A stretch of 64,000 bases of DNA from Alphaproteobacteria bacterium UBA6038 (GTDB lineage Bacteria; Pseudomonadota; Alphaproteobacteria; Micropepsales; Micropepsaceae). The position numbers and the translations under genes were made by a program. The notes beneath the pieces were generated by a model. The model was not told the origin of the DNA. It saw only the letters and a list, made by a program, of their open reading frames with translations, and made no database searches. Below are positions 43,501-57,778 of the stretch, piece by piece (positions within the stretch are counted from its first letter, which is position 1; each line of letters starts with the position of its first letter). The DNA is taken from positions 13,479-77,478 of the forward strand of contig DIZC01000038.1 in the NCBI GenBank assembly GCA_002429315.1, read 5' to 3'.

Positions 43501-44186
43501 CCGTCACCAAGGCGGCGGTGCTTTACGTCTTTCGCTGCCTGGTGGACTCCGACATCCCGATGAACGCCGGTTGCCTCAAGCCGCTGGAGATCCTGGTGCC
43601 GGAAGGCTCGCTGCTCAATCCGCACCCGCCGGCGGCGGTGGCGGGTGGGAACGTGGAAACCAGCCAGGCGGTCGTCGACGTACTCTTCGGCGCGCTTGGC
43701 GTGATGGCGGCGGCACAGGGCACCATGAACAATCTGACGTTCGGGAACCAATCGCACCAGTATTATGAGACGATCTGCGGCGGCGCAGGAGCGGGCGCCG
43801 ATTTCGATGGACAATCCGCCGTGCACACCCACATGACGAATTCGCGCCTGACCGATCCCGAAGTGCTGGAGGCGCGCTATCCGGTTCTGCTGGAGGAGTT
43901 TGCCATTCGCGAAGGGTCGGGCGGCGAGGGCGCGCACAAAGGCGGCGATGGCGTGATCCGCCGCATTCGCTTCCGCGAGAGGATGACGGCGGCCATTCTC
44001 TCGACGCGCCGCGAAACGATGCCGTTCGGCCTCGCGGGCGGCAGGGATGCAAAGCCTGGCGGCAATATGGTCATTCGCAAGAACGGCGGGATGATGGCGC
44101 TCGCCGGTCGCGACGAGATCGAGCTGGAGGCCGGCGACGAGATCGTCATCGCCACCCCTGGCGGCGGCGGGTTTGGGGAAGCTTGA
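40506..44186 (+). CDS. oplA: 5-oxoprolinase / hydantoinase A-B fusion with in-frame palindromic insert
   Basis: 1226 residues: a HyuA half (residues 1 to ~690; [52 protein letters not shown]) and a HyuB half (~705-1226; [41 protein letters not shown] end). Such fused enzymes hydrolyse 5-oxoproline or hydantoin-like rings with ATP. Between residues ~588 and 650 a stretch with [14 protein letters not shown], then [13 protein letters not shown], is encoded by a large palindrome and has no counterpart in the fold. The final ~57 codons follow an exact 119-bp repeat shared with 45724-45842 and may be of different origin from the rest. The start ATG lacks a strong binding site. Confidence 0.88.
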   Translation: MSASGTWRFYIDRGGTFTDVVAEAPDGALSSLKLLSEHPDYEDAALEGIRRCLALPPDAPIPPERVAEVRMGTTVATNALLTRTGEPLVLVTTRGFKDQLRIGYQNRPKLFALKIELPEMLYARVIEADERVTVEGEVLRPLDEDALRAALANAHAEGISACAILFLHGYRHPGHEKRAAAIARDIGFAQISASHDTVPLMKFVSRGDTTVADAYLSPVLSRYADRVSCALGGTRLYFMASNGGLAGPEFFHGKDAIASGPAGGVVGMAETAKEAGFEHVIGFDMGGTSTDVSRFDGTYERVYETEVAGVRLRVPMMAIHTVAAGGGSILHYDSARFRAGPDSAGADPGPRCYRRGGPLCVTDANVMVGKLRPEFFPRIFGPGADRPLDDESVREGFATLAREIGDGRTAVQVADGFIRIAVENMGNAIKRISVAKGYDARDYTLSSFGGAGGQHACLVADALGIARIFIHPFSGLLSAYGMKLARLRRVRQRAVGAELNPELVPRLEDAAEKLARQAQADVLAQGAERAQSAVRAHIRYDGSDTTLPIALSSMEEMARAFAEGHARLFGFGFEGKPLIVELLEVEAQSPPSPPQGERAGVRGSQKSESRNQKTESNAGSGGPDLRLPGPGFRNPPHPQPLSPKGGEGRFRFFSQSSWHNAAVHRTAELPPGARVNGPALLIEPHQTIVVEPGWRAAITNESAVVLTRETPRTVARASTAADPVLLEVFANLFMAIAEEMGATLQNTASSVNIKERLDFSCAIFDAEGGLVANAPHMPVHLGSMGDCVTAIMRKHPAMAEGDMFVTNAPYDGGTHIPDVTVVAPVLVDGECRFFVASRGHHADIGGITPGSMPAFSKDVAEEGVLFDGVPMVRRGHFDEDGIRASLESGAWPARNPVQNLADLKAQAAACARGIAELNRVCALYGAEIVTAYMRHVQDNAEESVRKVIGALHDGAFVMPTDGGAEIRVKITVDRERRSARVDFSGTSEQQPNNLNAPRSVTKAAVLYVFRCLVDSDIPMNAGCLKPLEILVPEGSLLNPHPPAAVAGGNVETSQAVVDVLFGALGVMAAAQGTMNNLTFGNQSHQYYETICGGAGAGADFDGQSAVHTHMTNSRLTDPEVLEARYPVLLEEFAIREGSGGEGAHKGGDGVIRRIRFRERMTAAILSTRRETMPFGLAGGRDAKPGGNMVIRKNGGMMALAGRDEIELEAGDEIVIATPGGGGFGEA
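42276..42449. repeat. Palindromic element inserted in frame in oplA
   Basis: The left half (42276-42314) reads CCCTCTCCCCCTCAAGGGG, then AGAGGGCTGGGGTGAGGGGG. The right half (42408-42449) is its inverted, slightly diverged copy. Each half also folds on itself. Between them lies an AG-rich tract (AGAAATCAGAAAACAGAA). It adds about 60 codons with no stop. It resembles intergenic repeats with CCCTCTCCC/GGGAGAGGG arms known in many genomes. Confidence 0.85.
43899..44017 (+). repeat. Direct repeat copy 1 (119 bp, exact)
   Basis: This segment of the oplA 3' region is identical over 119 bp to 45724-45842. Just before and just after it the two loci differ. Copy 1 continues into a diverged oplA end ([16 protein letters not shown]) and copy 2 into another (APFGLAGGEDAQPGVN). 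Confidence 0.95.
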
Positions 44187-44195
44187 ACTCAATTG

Positions 44196-45173
44196 TCATG
44201 GCCCGATGTAAATCTTGCGACGGGTTTCATTCCAGGAGTAGCAGGCGGAATAGTTGCCGTACTTCAGCATATACCAGCTACCCGCGTTTAGGTCGAACGG
44301 TATGACGTGGGAACTCCCCATCGGGCTCCAGGTGATGGACACTGCAGGACCCAGTTCAGCTCCGGACTGGTCCGAATTGTAGAGATTCCATTGCGGCTGA
44401 AGCGCCGGGCTCCCGCCCACCTGCCAACCGCGCAATCTGTAATTGCTGGCAGTAGTGGAATTGGCCACGACTTCAAGACGCAGATCGGGAACAGGCGCTT
44501 GGCCAATCGGGTTGGCTGGGTTCGTGAACGTGACGCTATTCGTATTCGCGGCGTTGACCTTCGTGTACCAGCCCCCGATCAGATGCCTTACTTCGAGCGT
44601 CAATACGCCGTGGTAGGTGCCGGCGGTAAGCGGCGCCGGGATCGTGAAGGACCAATTTATCCAGTCCGAGGACAATTGCTGCTGGGGCAAGAAGCCGATC
44701 AGGTTGTTGTTTGGGCCATAGAGCCAGATGGTCCAGCGATATGGATTGCCGGGAGAGTTCGTCGGGCAATTTCCATTGCAATAGTATGACACGTAGAACA
44801 TGATCGAGGGGATCAGATTGATGTTGCAAATGCTCTGATTCACAGATTGCTGAGAATTGTTCCACCAATAGGTGAGAGTCGGTCCGGTTGTCGCTGTGGC
44901 GACGGTTGGCGTGGCCGTGGAAGCGGCCCGCCGCGCCGGTGCGCCCCTTGTTGGAGCTGCCCGTTTCGTTGGGGATCCGGGCGGCACCGCTGAACGTGCT
45001 GCCTTAAGGGCCGCTGCCAATGCGCTTATGGTGTGAACCGCACCAGGAAGAGCGAAAGTGTCCGCGGCAAACGCCGCTTGCAGGAGCGACACCGGCGCGG
45101 TTCCGGACGGCAGAAAGGATACCGCGGTCGCAATCGTCGCAATCGCTACGAACAGAACGGTGACGAATTTCAT
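44196..45173 (-). CDS. Hypothetical secreted protein, Asn/Ser/Thr-rich
   Basis: 325 residues. A signal peptide (MKFVTVLFVAIATIATAVSF) is followed by a low-complexity linker rich in Ala, Thr, Pro and Arg (residues ~55-105) and a beta-rich C-terminal part (LTYWWNNSQQSVNQSICN, YVSYYCNGNCP, WTIWLYGPNNNLIGF). It may be an exported adhesin or carbohydrate-binding protein; I know no matching family. GC content is visibly lower than neighbours. The frame extends to 45425, but the ATG at 45173 has a GGAGAG site and the signal peptide. It lies between oplA and the truncated metH fragment, so it may have come with them. Confidence 0.65.
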   Translation of the reverse strand: MKFVTVLFVAIATIATAVSFLPSGTAPVSLLQAAFAADTFALPGAVHTISALAAALKAARSAVPPGSPTKRAAPTRGAPARRAASTATPTVATATTGPTLTYWWNNSQQSVNQSICNINLIPSIMFYVSYYCNGNCPTNSPGNPYRWTIWLYGPNNNLIGFLPQQQLSSDWINWSFTIPAPLTAGTYHGVLTLEVRHLIGGWYTKVNAANTNSVTFTNPANPIGQAPVPDLRLEVVANSTTASNYRLRGWQVGGSPALQPQWNLYNSDQSGAELGPAVSITWSPMGSSHVIPFDLNAGSWYMLKYGNYSACYSWNETRRKIYIGP

Positions 45174-45331
45174 GGCTCTCTCCGCAAGTGAATTCAAATA
45201 TTGATACGCGCTACAATTGACTTTCATTCTACACGTCTTCTGTCCGCGAGTCATCATTCGTGACAGTTTTGAAGCAGATTCTTTCATTCTCCGTAAAATG
45301 CAGAACAGCGCGTTCGGATAAGCGATTGAAT

Positions 45332-45723
45332 CTAAGCAGCATCTTTCGCTTTTGCATCGTAATTGAGGAGGGGGAGAGCCCAGTGCTCGGCTTCGGCAAT
45401 GCTCCAGCCTTTGCGCCTGGCGCAATCCTCGACCTGGTCGCAGCTCATCTTATCGGTGCCGAAATAGCGGCTTTCCGGATGCGAGAAATAGAGGCCGCTC
45501 ACCGAGGATTCCGGCCACATGGAGAAACTCTCGGTGAGCTTGACACCGGCCCGCGCCTCGGCGTCGAGCAGTTGGAGCAGCGTGCCCTTCTCGGTGTGAA
45601 CCGGATGGGCGGGATAGTCCAGCGCCGGACGGATGCCGCGATACTTCTCCGCGATCAGTTCGGCGCTTGAGAGATTCTCGTCCGGCGCATAGACCCAGAG
45701 CTCCCGACGCACGCGCTCCTGCA
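45332..45723 (-). pseudogene. Truncated, diverged copy of the metH 3' end (activation domain)
   Basis: The minus frame encodes about 130 residues that match the last ~130 of the full MetH at 47641-51354 ([37 protein letters not shown]), roughly 70% identical by my hand alignment. The match starts abruptly at the ERVRRE region. Upstream of it lies a fragment of oplA, not metH. Without catalytic domains this cannot be a methionine synthase. It is too diverged to be a recent local duplication, so a related but different genome is a likely source. Confidence 0.88.
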
Positions 45724-46014
45724 TTTGCCATTCGCGAAGGGTCGGGCGGCGAGGGCGCGCACAAAGGCGGCGATGGCGTGATCCGCCGCATTCGCTTCCG
45801 CGAGAGGATGACGGCGGCCATTCTCTCGACGCGCCGCGAAACCGCGCCGTTCGGCCTTGCCGGCGGCGAAGACGCACAGCCCGGAGTGAACATGGTCGTG
45901 CGTGCAAACGGCGCGGACGTCATCCTGAAGGGCCGCGATGAAATTGCGCTGGAACCGGGCGATGCGATCGTCATTGCCACTCCGGGCGGCGGCGGGTTTG
46001 GAGAACCGACATGA
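45724..46014 (+). pseudogene. Truncated oplA 3' end fragment (second copy)
   Basis: The plus frame encodes the C-terminal ~95 residues of the HyuB domain ([11 protein letters not shown] to GGGGFGEPT). Its first 119 bp equal 43899-44017; the rest is diverged from the first copy. Its stop overlaps the start of the SDR gene as ATGA. That coupling suggests this copy is the native 3' end of oplA and the first one is foreign, though the reverse is possible. Confidence 0.85.
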
Positions 46015-46700
46015 CAACCGTCCTGGTTACCGGCGCCAATCGCGGCATCGGGCTTGAATTCGTAAAGCAATATGCCAAGGACGGCGCGAAAGTCATCGCC
46101 TGCGCCCGCGAGCCCGCTCGTGCCGATGCGCTGAAGGCGCTTGCCGGCAAGCAAGGACAAATCGAAATTCACGCGCTGGACACATCGGATTTCAAAGCTT
46201 GTGCAGCGCTCGGCAAGCAGCTGGCAAGCGAAGCCATCGACATCCTCATCAACAACGCTGGGTACTACGGCCCCAAGCGGCAGAGCGCGGACGAGATGGA
46301 TTTCGAAGGCTGGGCCTATACCTTGGCGGTCAACACCATGGGGCCGCTCGCGGTGGCGCAGGCGTTTCGTGAAAACCTGAAGCGCGGCACTGAGAAGAAG
46401 CTCGTCACCATTACCAGCGGCATGGCCTCCACGGCGGAAACGGAGGGCAGCTATCTCGCCTACCGGTCGTCCAAGGCGGCGGTGAACAACGTCATGCGCA
46501 ACGTGGCGATCGGCTGGCGCGGCGAGGGCATCATTTCCGTCGTGCTGTCGCCCGGCTGGGTGCGCACCGACATGGGCGGCCCGAGTGCCTCGCTCTCGCC
46601 GGAGGAAAGCGTGTCCGGAATGCGCAAGGTGATTGTCGGCCTCACGCTCGCCGACAGCGGGAAGTTCCTCACCTGGCAAGGCCAGGAACGGCCGTGGTGA
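46011..46700 (+). CDS. Short-chain dehydrogenase/reductase
   Basis: 229 residues. The cofactor motif TGANRGIG is at the N-terminus, NNAGYYG follows, and the catalytic Ser (TSGMAS) and YRSSK complete the classical SDR site. It resembles C-factor-like or carbonyl-reductase SDRs. Its start overlaps the oplA-fragment stop in ATGA, so it was probably an oplA partner gene before the rearrangement. The substrate is unknown. Confidence 0.9.
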   Translation: MTTVLVTGANRGIGLEFVKQYAKDGAKVIACAREPARADALKALAGKQGQIEIHALDTSDFKACAALGKQLASEAIDILINNAGYYGPKRQSADEMDFEGWAYTLAVNTMGPLAVAQAFRENLKRGTEKKLVTITSGMASTAETEGSYLAYRSSKAAVNNVMRNVAIGWRGEGIISVVLSPGWVRTDMGGPSASLSPEESVSGMRKVIVGLTLADSGKFLTWQGQERPW

Positions 46701-46717
46701 GGGAGGTCTTTCGCGGC

Positions 46718-47125
46718 TTAGTAATGTGGCGGCAGCGCTGTCACAGTGCCATCGACCCACTTGCGAAGCGCTTTTTCGCCGAATGCAGCTTGCTTCGGTT
46801 TTTTCAGTGCGAGTTTCGCGCCACTTTTCAGTTGAGCCCCGTGTGAGCCTGTTGACGTCTGCGCATCAAGGCTATGCTTACCGATCCTTAGCTTACGCTT
46901 AAGCACATAGCTTCGGAAACACATCAAAGCCGGCAGGACGGCGTTCAACCAATCCTCTCGGCCAACACTGGACGCCTTCTTCGCCTTCGTTATTCGCGCA
47001 AGACGGGGATAACGGTAGCAACTGCCGCCGATGTTCTCCCAGCCGAACCTTTCAAACATGCTCCGAATGCGATTATGATCGAGTGACTCTGCATTCGTAA
47101 GGTCATAGCTGAATACGATTGGCAT
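46718..47125 (-). CDS. Hypothetical protein with Cas2/VapD-like N-terminal pattern
   Basis: 135 residues. The start MPIVFSYDLTNAE, followed by a helix (HNRIRSMFERFGW) and a strand (IGGSCYRYP), resembles the ferredoxin fold of Cas2/VapD proteins, in which an Asp ends strand 1 and a Ser-x-Tyr strand follows helix 1. The remainder is basic and not recognised. No CRISPR array or cas1 is nearby. The ATG at 47125 has a GGGGGAAA site; the frame runs to 47176 without a better start. Composition is AT-richer than its neighbours. Confidence 0.55.
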   Translation of the reverse strand: MPIVFSYDLTNAESLDHNRIRSMFERFGWENIGGSCYRYPRLARITKAKKASSVGREDWLNAVLPALMCFRSYVLKRKLRIGKHSLDAQTSTGSHGAQLKSGAKLALKKPKQAAFGEKALRKWVDGTVTALPPHY

Positions 47126-47640
47126 GACGTTTCCCCCATTCCCCCTTAGTCGTAAGGACCGGTACGTGTTTCGCATATACGGCCACTTACTATAATGCTG
47201 CCGATCATGGAGGGAAACGTGTCTACGGCCGACGAGATTGAGAAGTTAGATTCGCTCAGAACGCGCGGAATCATCACTCAAGCTGAGTTCGAGCAGCAAA
47301 AGAATAGGCTATTCCAACATGCGCCGCTGTCGACGAGCGCTGCCACTCTCGATGCAAAACTGTATCCATACGCGGCGAGCAACCGGTCTCAACGAGTAGA
47401 GACGATCCCGTTCTACCGGAAAATGCTATTTCTTGTGATCACCTATTGTCTGTTTCCACCCCTCACGCTGCTGGTCATGTGGAGCGGGCCTATCTACCGT
47501 AAGGGCGGAGTGAACGGCCAATATGTGCCTTTTTCTTTGGGCTGGAAGATCATCTTCACAATATTCTGCATCCTTGCGATGGCAGCGCTGCTTTACCTTA
47601 TTCCTCCTTTTTTTCATCGCATATACGAACAGCGCGTAGC

Positions 47641-51350
<3,710 letters not shown>

Positions 51351-51354
<4 letters not shown>

Positions 51355-52247
51355 GCCGCGGCTTCCGCAACGGTCGCCACCGGCTGGATGCCGAGAATGC
51401 GGCAGGCGGCATAGGTAAGGTCGGCTTGGTTGAGCGTGTAGAAGTGGAACTGATCGAAGCCTTCGGAGCGGAGCTCTTCCACCTGCTCGGCCAGCACGGC
51501 CGCGGCGATCAGTTTGCGAGTCTCGGGATCCTCATCCAGACCTTCGTAAAGCCGGTTCAGCCAATCGGGGACCCGCACGCCGGCTTTGGCCGCCATGCGG
51601 CGTACGCCCTTGATGTTGGTGGTCGGCATGAGGCCGGGGACGATCGGCACCAGAATGCCGCGGCGGCGCGCCAGGTCGCGGAACCGTGCGATCACCGCTG
51701 AATCGAAGCCGAATTGGGTGATCGCGCGGACCGCGCCCGCACCCACCTTGGCGCGCAGCAACTCCATCTCATGATCGAGCGAAGGCGAATCGGGATGACA
51801 CTCCGGATAGGCCGACACCGAAATCTCGAACGGCGCAATTCGGCGAATGTCTTCGATCAGTTCGGGCGTCGACGAATAGCCTTGCGGATGCGGCGCGTAC
51901 GGCCCTGCATCGGGCATGTCGCCGCGGAGCGCCACGACGTGCCGGATGCCGGCCTCCCAATAGCTGGCAACGACTTGCTCGATTTCTTCCCGCGACGCGG
52001 CCACGCAGGTCAGGTGCGCGGCCGGCGCAAGCGTGGTTCCTTCCACGATGCGCTTTACGGTCGCGTGCGTGCGCTCGCGTGTGGAGCCGCCGGCGCCGTA
52101 TGTCACCGAGACAAATGCCGGGGCCAGCGGCTCGAGCCGGCGAATGGCCCGCCACAGTTGCTCCTCCATCTCCGCCGTGCGGGGCGGAAAGAACTCGAAC
52201 GACACCCTGAGCGGACGCGTGTGCGCCGCGAGCCGCTGCAGGCTCAT
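51351..52247 (-). CDS. metF: Methylenetetrahydrofolate reductase
   Basis: 298 residues. [31 protein letters not shown] and [14 protein letters not shown] are family markers for the flavin-dependent TIM-barrel enzyme. It makes the 5-methyl-THF used by MetH. It is overlapped by four bases at both ends, by the regulator/methyltransferase upstream and metH downstream, so the three genes form one operon. Confidence 0.96.
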
Positions 52248-53239
52248 GCTGCCTCCGCTTTCGCCCGCTGCCCCACGGCGGCGCGCGCCGTCCAGATCTT
52301 CACGGTCAACGTGGCATCGCCGGAGCGTCCCGGATGGGGCGACGGCGCGATCGCCTCGGAAACCGTCGGTTCCAGATTGGCGGCGGCAAACCAGCCTTCC
52401 ACCTCGCGGTCGGAAAACCCGAGACGGCGGTGCTTAAGCTCGATGCGCACGAACTCCAGCTCGTGCGGCGCGAAATCGGCGATCACCAATCGCCCGCCGG
52501 GCTTCAACACGCGCGCGATCTCGGCCACCGCAAGCTGCGGTTCATCGAGATAATGCAGCACCTGATGGAAGATCGCCGCGTCGAAACCCGCTTCCGCCGT
52601 GGCGGTGCGGAACGGCAGCCGGTAAATATCGGCAAGGCGCACTTGGCAGTGATGCGCGCCGGCGCGCTCCAGGCGATCGCGCGCGACTGCGAGCATCTCC
52701 GGACTCACATCGACTCCGATGCCGCGGCGAACATGCTGCGCCATCAGCTCGAGCATGCGTCCGGTGCCGGTGCCGGCATCCAGGAACGACTCGATCGGAG
52801 CGGCCCCGAGAACCTGCAGGATGGCGGCCTCGACGTTCTTCTCCGGCGCATGCAGCGAGCGCAGCCGCTCCCAGTTCGGGGCGTTTGCGCGGAAGAACGC
52901 TGCGGCCGCTGCCGCACGTGCTGCCCGCACATTTGCCAGCCGTGCGCGGTCGGTGTCGAAAGCCGCACGATCTTGCAGCGGCAGGCTCATCAGCGCCTTT
53001 GCGAACGCGGCGCTCAGGCCGGAATCCCGGAGGCGGTGAAAAACCCAGCTGCCTTCCTTGAACCGCTCGAGCAACCCCGCCTCGCACAGCAGCTTGAGGT
53101 GGCGCGAGACGCGCGGCTGGCTTTGGCCGACAATGGTCGTCAGCTCAGTGACCGTGAGTTCGCCCTCGGCCACAAGGAACAGGAGCCGAAGGCGGGTGGG
53201 GTCGGCCGCCCCCTGAAGCAAGGAAAGCAGGGCCTGCAT
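52244..53239 (-). CDS. ArsR-family regulator fused to SAM-dependent methyltransferase
   Basis: 331 residues. The N-terminal ~95 form an ArsR winged helix (LLQGAADPTRLRLLFLVAEG, GQSQPRVSRHLKLLCEAGLL). The C-terminal half is a class I methyltransferase (LDAGTGTGRMLELM, IGVDVSPEMLAVAR, IFHQVLHYLDEP). Its start is the ATG at 53239. It heads the metF-metH operon and sits eight bases from a strong palindrome, so it probably represses its own operon. By context it resembles SahR-type regulators, which sense S-adenosylhomocysteine; the methyltransferase fold may be the SAH-binding sensor. That is inference. Confidence 0.9.
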   Translation of the reverse strand: MQALLSLLQGAADPTRLRLLFLVAEGELTVTELTTIVGQSQPRVSRHLKLLCEAGLLERFKEGSWVFHRLRDSGLSAAFAKALMSLPLQDRAAFDTDRARLANVRAARAAAAAAFFRANAPNWERLRSLHAPEKNVEAAILQVLGAAPIESFLDAGTGTGRMLELMAQHVRRGIGVDVSPEMLAVARDRLERAGAHHCQVRLADIYRLPFRTATAEAGFDAAIFHQVLHYLDEPQLAVAEIARVLKPGGRLVIADFAPHELEFVRIELKHRRLGFSDREVEGWFAAANLEPTVSEAIAPSPHPGRSGDATLTVKIWTARAAVGQRAKAEAA

Positions 53240-53246
53240 CCAAAGA

Positions 53247-53272
53247 CATAAACATATCTGTATATGCTTATG
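53247..53272 (-). promoter_or_regulatory. Inverted-repeat operator for the ArsR-methyltransferase operon
   Basis: On the minus strand CATAAGCATAT and ATATGTTTATG are separated by ACAG. The arms match at 10 of 11 positions. The site lies eight bases before the ATG of the regulator gene, in an AT-rich patch of an otherwise GC-rich region. Size and symmetry suit an ArsR-family dimer. Confidence 0.75.
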
Positions 53273-53454
53273 CAATAGCGCAAGCCCGCCGGGCAGAGTC
53301 CGGTTGCTGCGCCGGCACGCGGCAAAGGTCACCTCATGGAAGTGGCCTTGATTTCATGATCGTTCTCCCAATTATGCACGTATGATCGGTGCAGCGCGCG
53401 TGCGCCAAATTTGAGCGACGCGCGTTGTGTCAGCGGCATTTGTGATGGTGGTGC

Positions 53455-54177
53455 ATGCGGGGATTTCTTACGGCTGCGGGCGCGAGCGCGATGCTGCTGC
53501 TGGCGGGGTGTGCGAACGTCGACGATCCGTCGGGCGCCAACGACCCCTATGAATCGTGGAATCGCCAAGTCTTCGACTTCAACCAGCAGGTCGACAAGGC
53601 GGTCATCAAGCCGGTCGCGCAGGCCTATGTCGCCGCCGTTCCGGAGCCTGCGCGGGAGGGCGTTCACAACTTCCTGGTGAACCTCAACCTGCCGGTGACC
53701 TTCGCCAACGACGTCCTGCAGGGCGAAATCGAGCGCAGCACCGAGACCGTCGCGCGCTTCAGCGTGAATTCGACTCTTGGCGTCGCGGGACTGGTGGACG
53801 TGGCCAGCGACATGGGCCTTCCGTTCCACACCGAGGATTTCGGCCAGACGCTGGCGGTGTGGGGCGTGCAGGAAGGCCCCTATCTCGTGCTGCCGATCGC
53901 AGGGCCGGATCCGCCTCGGGACATCGCCGGGCAGATCGGCGACACCTTCCTCGATCCGTGGACTTACTATCCCCATATCCGCGAGAAATTCTGGTGGTCG
54001 GTCGGGCGCAGCGTGCTGAGCGGCATCGATTTGCGTTCGCGCAATCTGGAAAGCCTCGATGCAATCGAGCGGCAGTCGATCGATTTCTACGCCTCGATCC
54101 GCAGCCTTTACCGGCAGAACCGCAACAACGAAATCCGCAACGGAAAGCCGGACGTCACGAACCTCCCGAATTTGTGA
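53455..54177 (+). CDS. mlaA: MlaA (VacJ) outer-membrane lipoprotein
   Basis: 240 residues. The lipobox LLAGC puts the acylated Cys at residue 19. The mature protein begins with the VacJ signature (NDPYESWNRQVFDFNQ) and contains VARFSVNSTLGVAGLVD, FGQTLAVWGV and GPYLVLPIAGP. MlaA extracts surface phospholipid from the outer membrane and passes it to MlaC. mlaC follows, but no mlaFEDB is present here; in many alphaproteobacteria these are separate. Lgt in this window would acylate it. Confidence 0.94.
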   Translation: MRGFLTAAGASAMLLLAGCANVDDPSGANDPYESWNRQVFDFNQQVDKAVIKPVAQAYVAAVPEPAREGVHNFLVNLNLPVTFANDVLQGEIERSTETVARFSVNSTLGVAGLVDVASDMGLPFHTEDFGQTLAVWGVQEGPYLVLPIAGPDPPRDIAGQIGDTFLDPWTYYPHIREKFWWSVGRSVLSGIDLRSRNLESLDAIERQSIDFYASIRSLYRQNRNNEIRNGKPDVTNLPNL

Positions 54178-54253
54178 GGCTTAAAAGCCGCCACGAACCC
54201 GCCACATCCGCGCAGCAGAATTGCGCGATTGGCGCAACATCAGGACCGTGCTC

Positions 54254-54907
54254 ATGCTGAAATCGATATTCTCGCCCGTCGTTGCCGCCATGGCGATGGT
54301 TCTCGTCTGCGCGTTTGCTGTTACCGGCTTGGCGCCGGCCGCAAATGCCAGTCCCGCCGCGGAAGCATTCGTCCAGCGCAACGTCGATCATGGCCTGCAG
54401 GTGCTGAACAATCCGAGTCTGAGCAAGGAGCAAAGACAGGCGCAGTTCCGTAACTTTCTGCTGGCGCTCACCGATCTGCGGCGGATCGCGCTCTATACGC
54501 TCGGGCCGGCACGGCGAAGCACGACGCCGGCCGAGCAGGATACCTTCATCGAGGCGTTCCGCGATTATGCGTTCGCCGTCTATGGCGCGGAGTTTTCGAA
54601 ATACAGCGGCCAGAGCCTGCGCGTGACGGGCTCGATCGAGCGGGCGCCAGGCGATGAACTGGTCAGGACCGTGCTGGTCGACCCCCGCGCTGCGCAGGGC
54701 CAGGAACCCATCGAGGTCGATTTCCGGGTCTACGGCAGCGGCGGCAAGCTCAGCGTCGTGGACATCGTGGTGGCGGGCCTCGACCTAGCCATCACCGAGC
54801 AGGACGATTTCAGCTCGTTTCTCGCCCAGCACAACAACGACGTCCGCGCGCTGATCGCCAATCTGCGGCAGCGCGCCGAGCGGGTCCGCACCACGGGGCA
54901 GATTTAG
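54254..54907 (+). CDS. mlaC: MlaC periplasmic phospholipid-binding protein
   Basis: 217 residues with a signal peptide ending near ANA-SPAAEA. The MlaC/Ttg2D pattern is seen in FRNFLLALTDLRRIALYTLG, FIEAFRDYAFAVYGAEF and FRVYGSGGKLSVVDIVVAGLDL. MlaC shuttles phospholipid between MlaA and the inner-membrane MlaFEDB complex. It is 76 bp downstream of mlaA. The ATG at 54254 (MLKSIFSP) begins the signal peptide; an upstream in-frame ATG at 54221 gives a poor one. Confidence 0.92.
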   Translation: MLKSIFSPVVAAMAMVLVCAFAVTGLAPAANASPAAEAFVQRNVDHGLQVLNNPSLSKEQRQAQFRNFLLALTDLRRIALYTLGPARRSTTPAEQDTFIEAFRDYAFAVYGAEFSKYSGQSLRVTGSIERAPGDELVRTVLVDPRAAQGQEPIEVDFRVYGSGGKLSVVDIVVAGLDLAITEQDDFSSFLAQHNNDVRALIANLRQRAERVRTTGQI

Positions 54908-54928
54908 CGGTGATAGCAGGCCGCTCAT

Positions 54929-56587
<1,659 letters not shown>

Positions 56588-56700
56588 GGCGACATACCCT
56601 GGGTTTTGCTGGAAGCCGCGCGTTCTAGGGCCCGCGAAGCTACGCCACAAGCGAAAAAGCCGAGGGGCTCGCCCGACCCGGTTCTCAGCAGACGCGGTGC

Positions 56701-57645
56701 TTAGAAGTTGATCTTGGCGCGGCTGAGCACGGTCAGCGAATTGGCGCCGCTCTGGCCCGCGACGTTCATCTGGTAGCCGGCGTTGGCCTGCAGCGCCAGC
56801 GCGCCATTGAAGAACGTGGTCACATAGCCAAGCGCGATGTCGGTCTCCTGCGCCTGGTTGGATAGCGCGATGCCGCGATAGCTGTCGCTCAGGTTGACGC
56901 GGCCCTCGAGGCCCGCATCGGCAAGACTGACGCTACCGAAATAATTCTCCGATGGACGGCTCACAGAGAGGCCCAGCGCGTCGGCATCGCCGAACAGGCC
57001 GTGCTTGGCGACGGAGACGCCGTAGGATTGTCCGTGTACGGAGCTTGTGGCCAGGATCGGCGAAGCGCCCGCCTTGAGGTCAAGCTGGGTGATATCCATG
57101 CTGTAGGAGAAGCTCGTCACCCAGCCGTCGCCGAATTTGACGTGCGCCGACAGGCCGGTGGCCGCCGTCTTGGTATCGTCGGCCAGCGACAGCGGCGTGG
57201 GGGTGTAATCGCCGAGCAGTCCGGGCGTGCCGGAGGAATTGGCTGCGGTCAGTCCAAGGCCGCCCCATTTGGAAAAATCCCAATCCAAAGCCGCGGCGGC
57301 GGCGTGCGCCTGCGGCACATCCATGACCAAAGGCGAGGCAGCGGCATGCATGGCGAAGGCGGGACCGAGTTGGAACGGCGCCGCAGCAAAGCCGGCCTGC
57401 GCGACGTTCAGGTGGATGGTGGGGGAAAATTCGAAGGCTTTGCTGTCGTCGGCGAGCGGAACCAGCGAAGACGCAGGAACGGAGATCGTGGCGTTGACGG
57501 GCATCGGCAGGTCGAGACCGGTCGCCGCGGCCTGGGCCATGGCTCCGCCGCCCGCGATACCGAGCGCGGCCAAACCGGATATGATCAACCCTGAACGCAA
57601 ATCGATCCCCCGAGCTTCTGGCCCGAAATCCCATACACCCTTCAT
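56701..57645 (-). CDS. Putative outer-membrane beta-barrel protein
   Basis: 314 residues. A signal peptide ([21 protein letters not shown]) is followed by a sequence rich in alternating hydrophobic and polar residues, ending in aromatic Phe (LSRAKINF), the pattern that BAM recognises. Segments such as [12 protein letters not shown] and [19 protein letters not shown] look like barrel strands similar to autotransporter C-termini, but no passenger protease domain is present. I cannot assign a family. The ATG at 57645 gives the signal peptide; the frame runs on to 57918. Confidence 0.7.
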   Translation of the reverse strand: MKGVWDFGPEARGIDLRSGLIISGLAALGIAGGGAMAQAAATGLDLPMPVNATISVPASSLVPLADDSKAFEFSPTIHLNVAQAGFAAAPFQLGPAFAMHAAASPLVMDVPQAHAAAAALDWDFSKWGGLGLTAANSSGTPGLLGDYTPTPLSLADDTKTAATGLSAHVKFGDGWVTSFSYSMDITQLDLKAGASPILATSSVHGQSYGVSVAKHGLFGDADALGLSVSRPSENYFGSVSLADAGLEGRVNLSDSYRGIALSNQAQETDIALGYVTTFFNGALALQANAGYQMNVAGQSGANSLTVLSRAKINF

Positions 57646-57778
57646 ACCGACTGAAACATAGGCCTGCGGGCCGCAACTATCAACGGAACGCCGCGCCCAA
57701 CCTGTTGCGGCAGGGCTACATCGGGCCCTTAAGTTTTTGACATCGTTAGCGCCAAAATCGCGCAAAAAGGCCCGGCAA

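Noticed and set aside
45332..46014. A functional small gene in the metH/oplA fragment region
   Set aside because: Both frames are the C-terminal ends of larger enzymes without their catalytic parts, joined abruptly.
53240..53345. SAM- or SAH-responsive riboswitch upstream of the metF-metH operon
   Set aside because: I found no conserved riboswitch core in the leader; the palindrome and adjoining ArsR-type gene explain regulation better.
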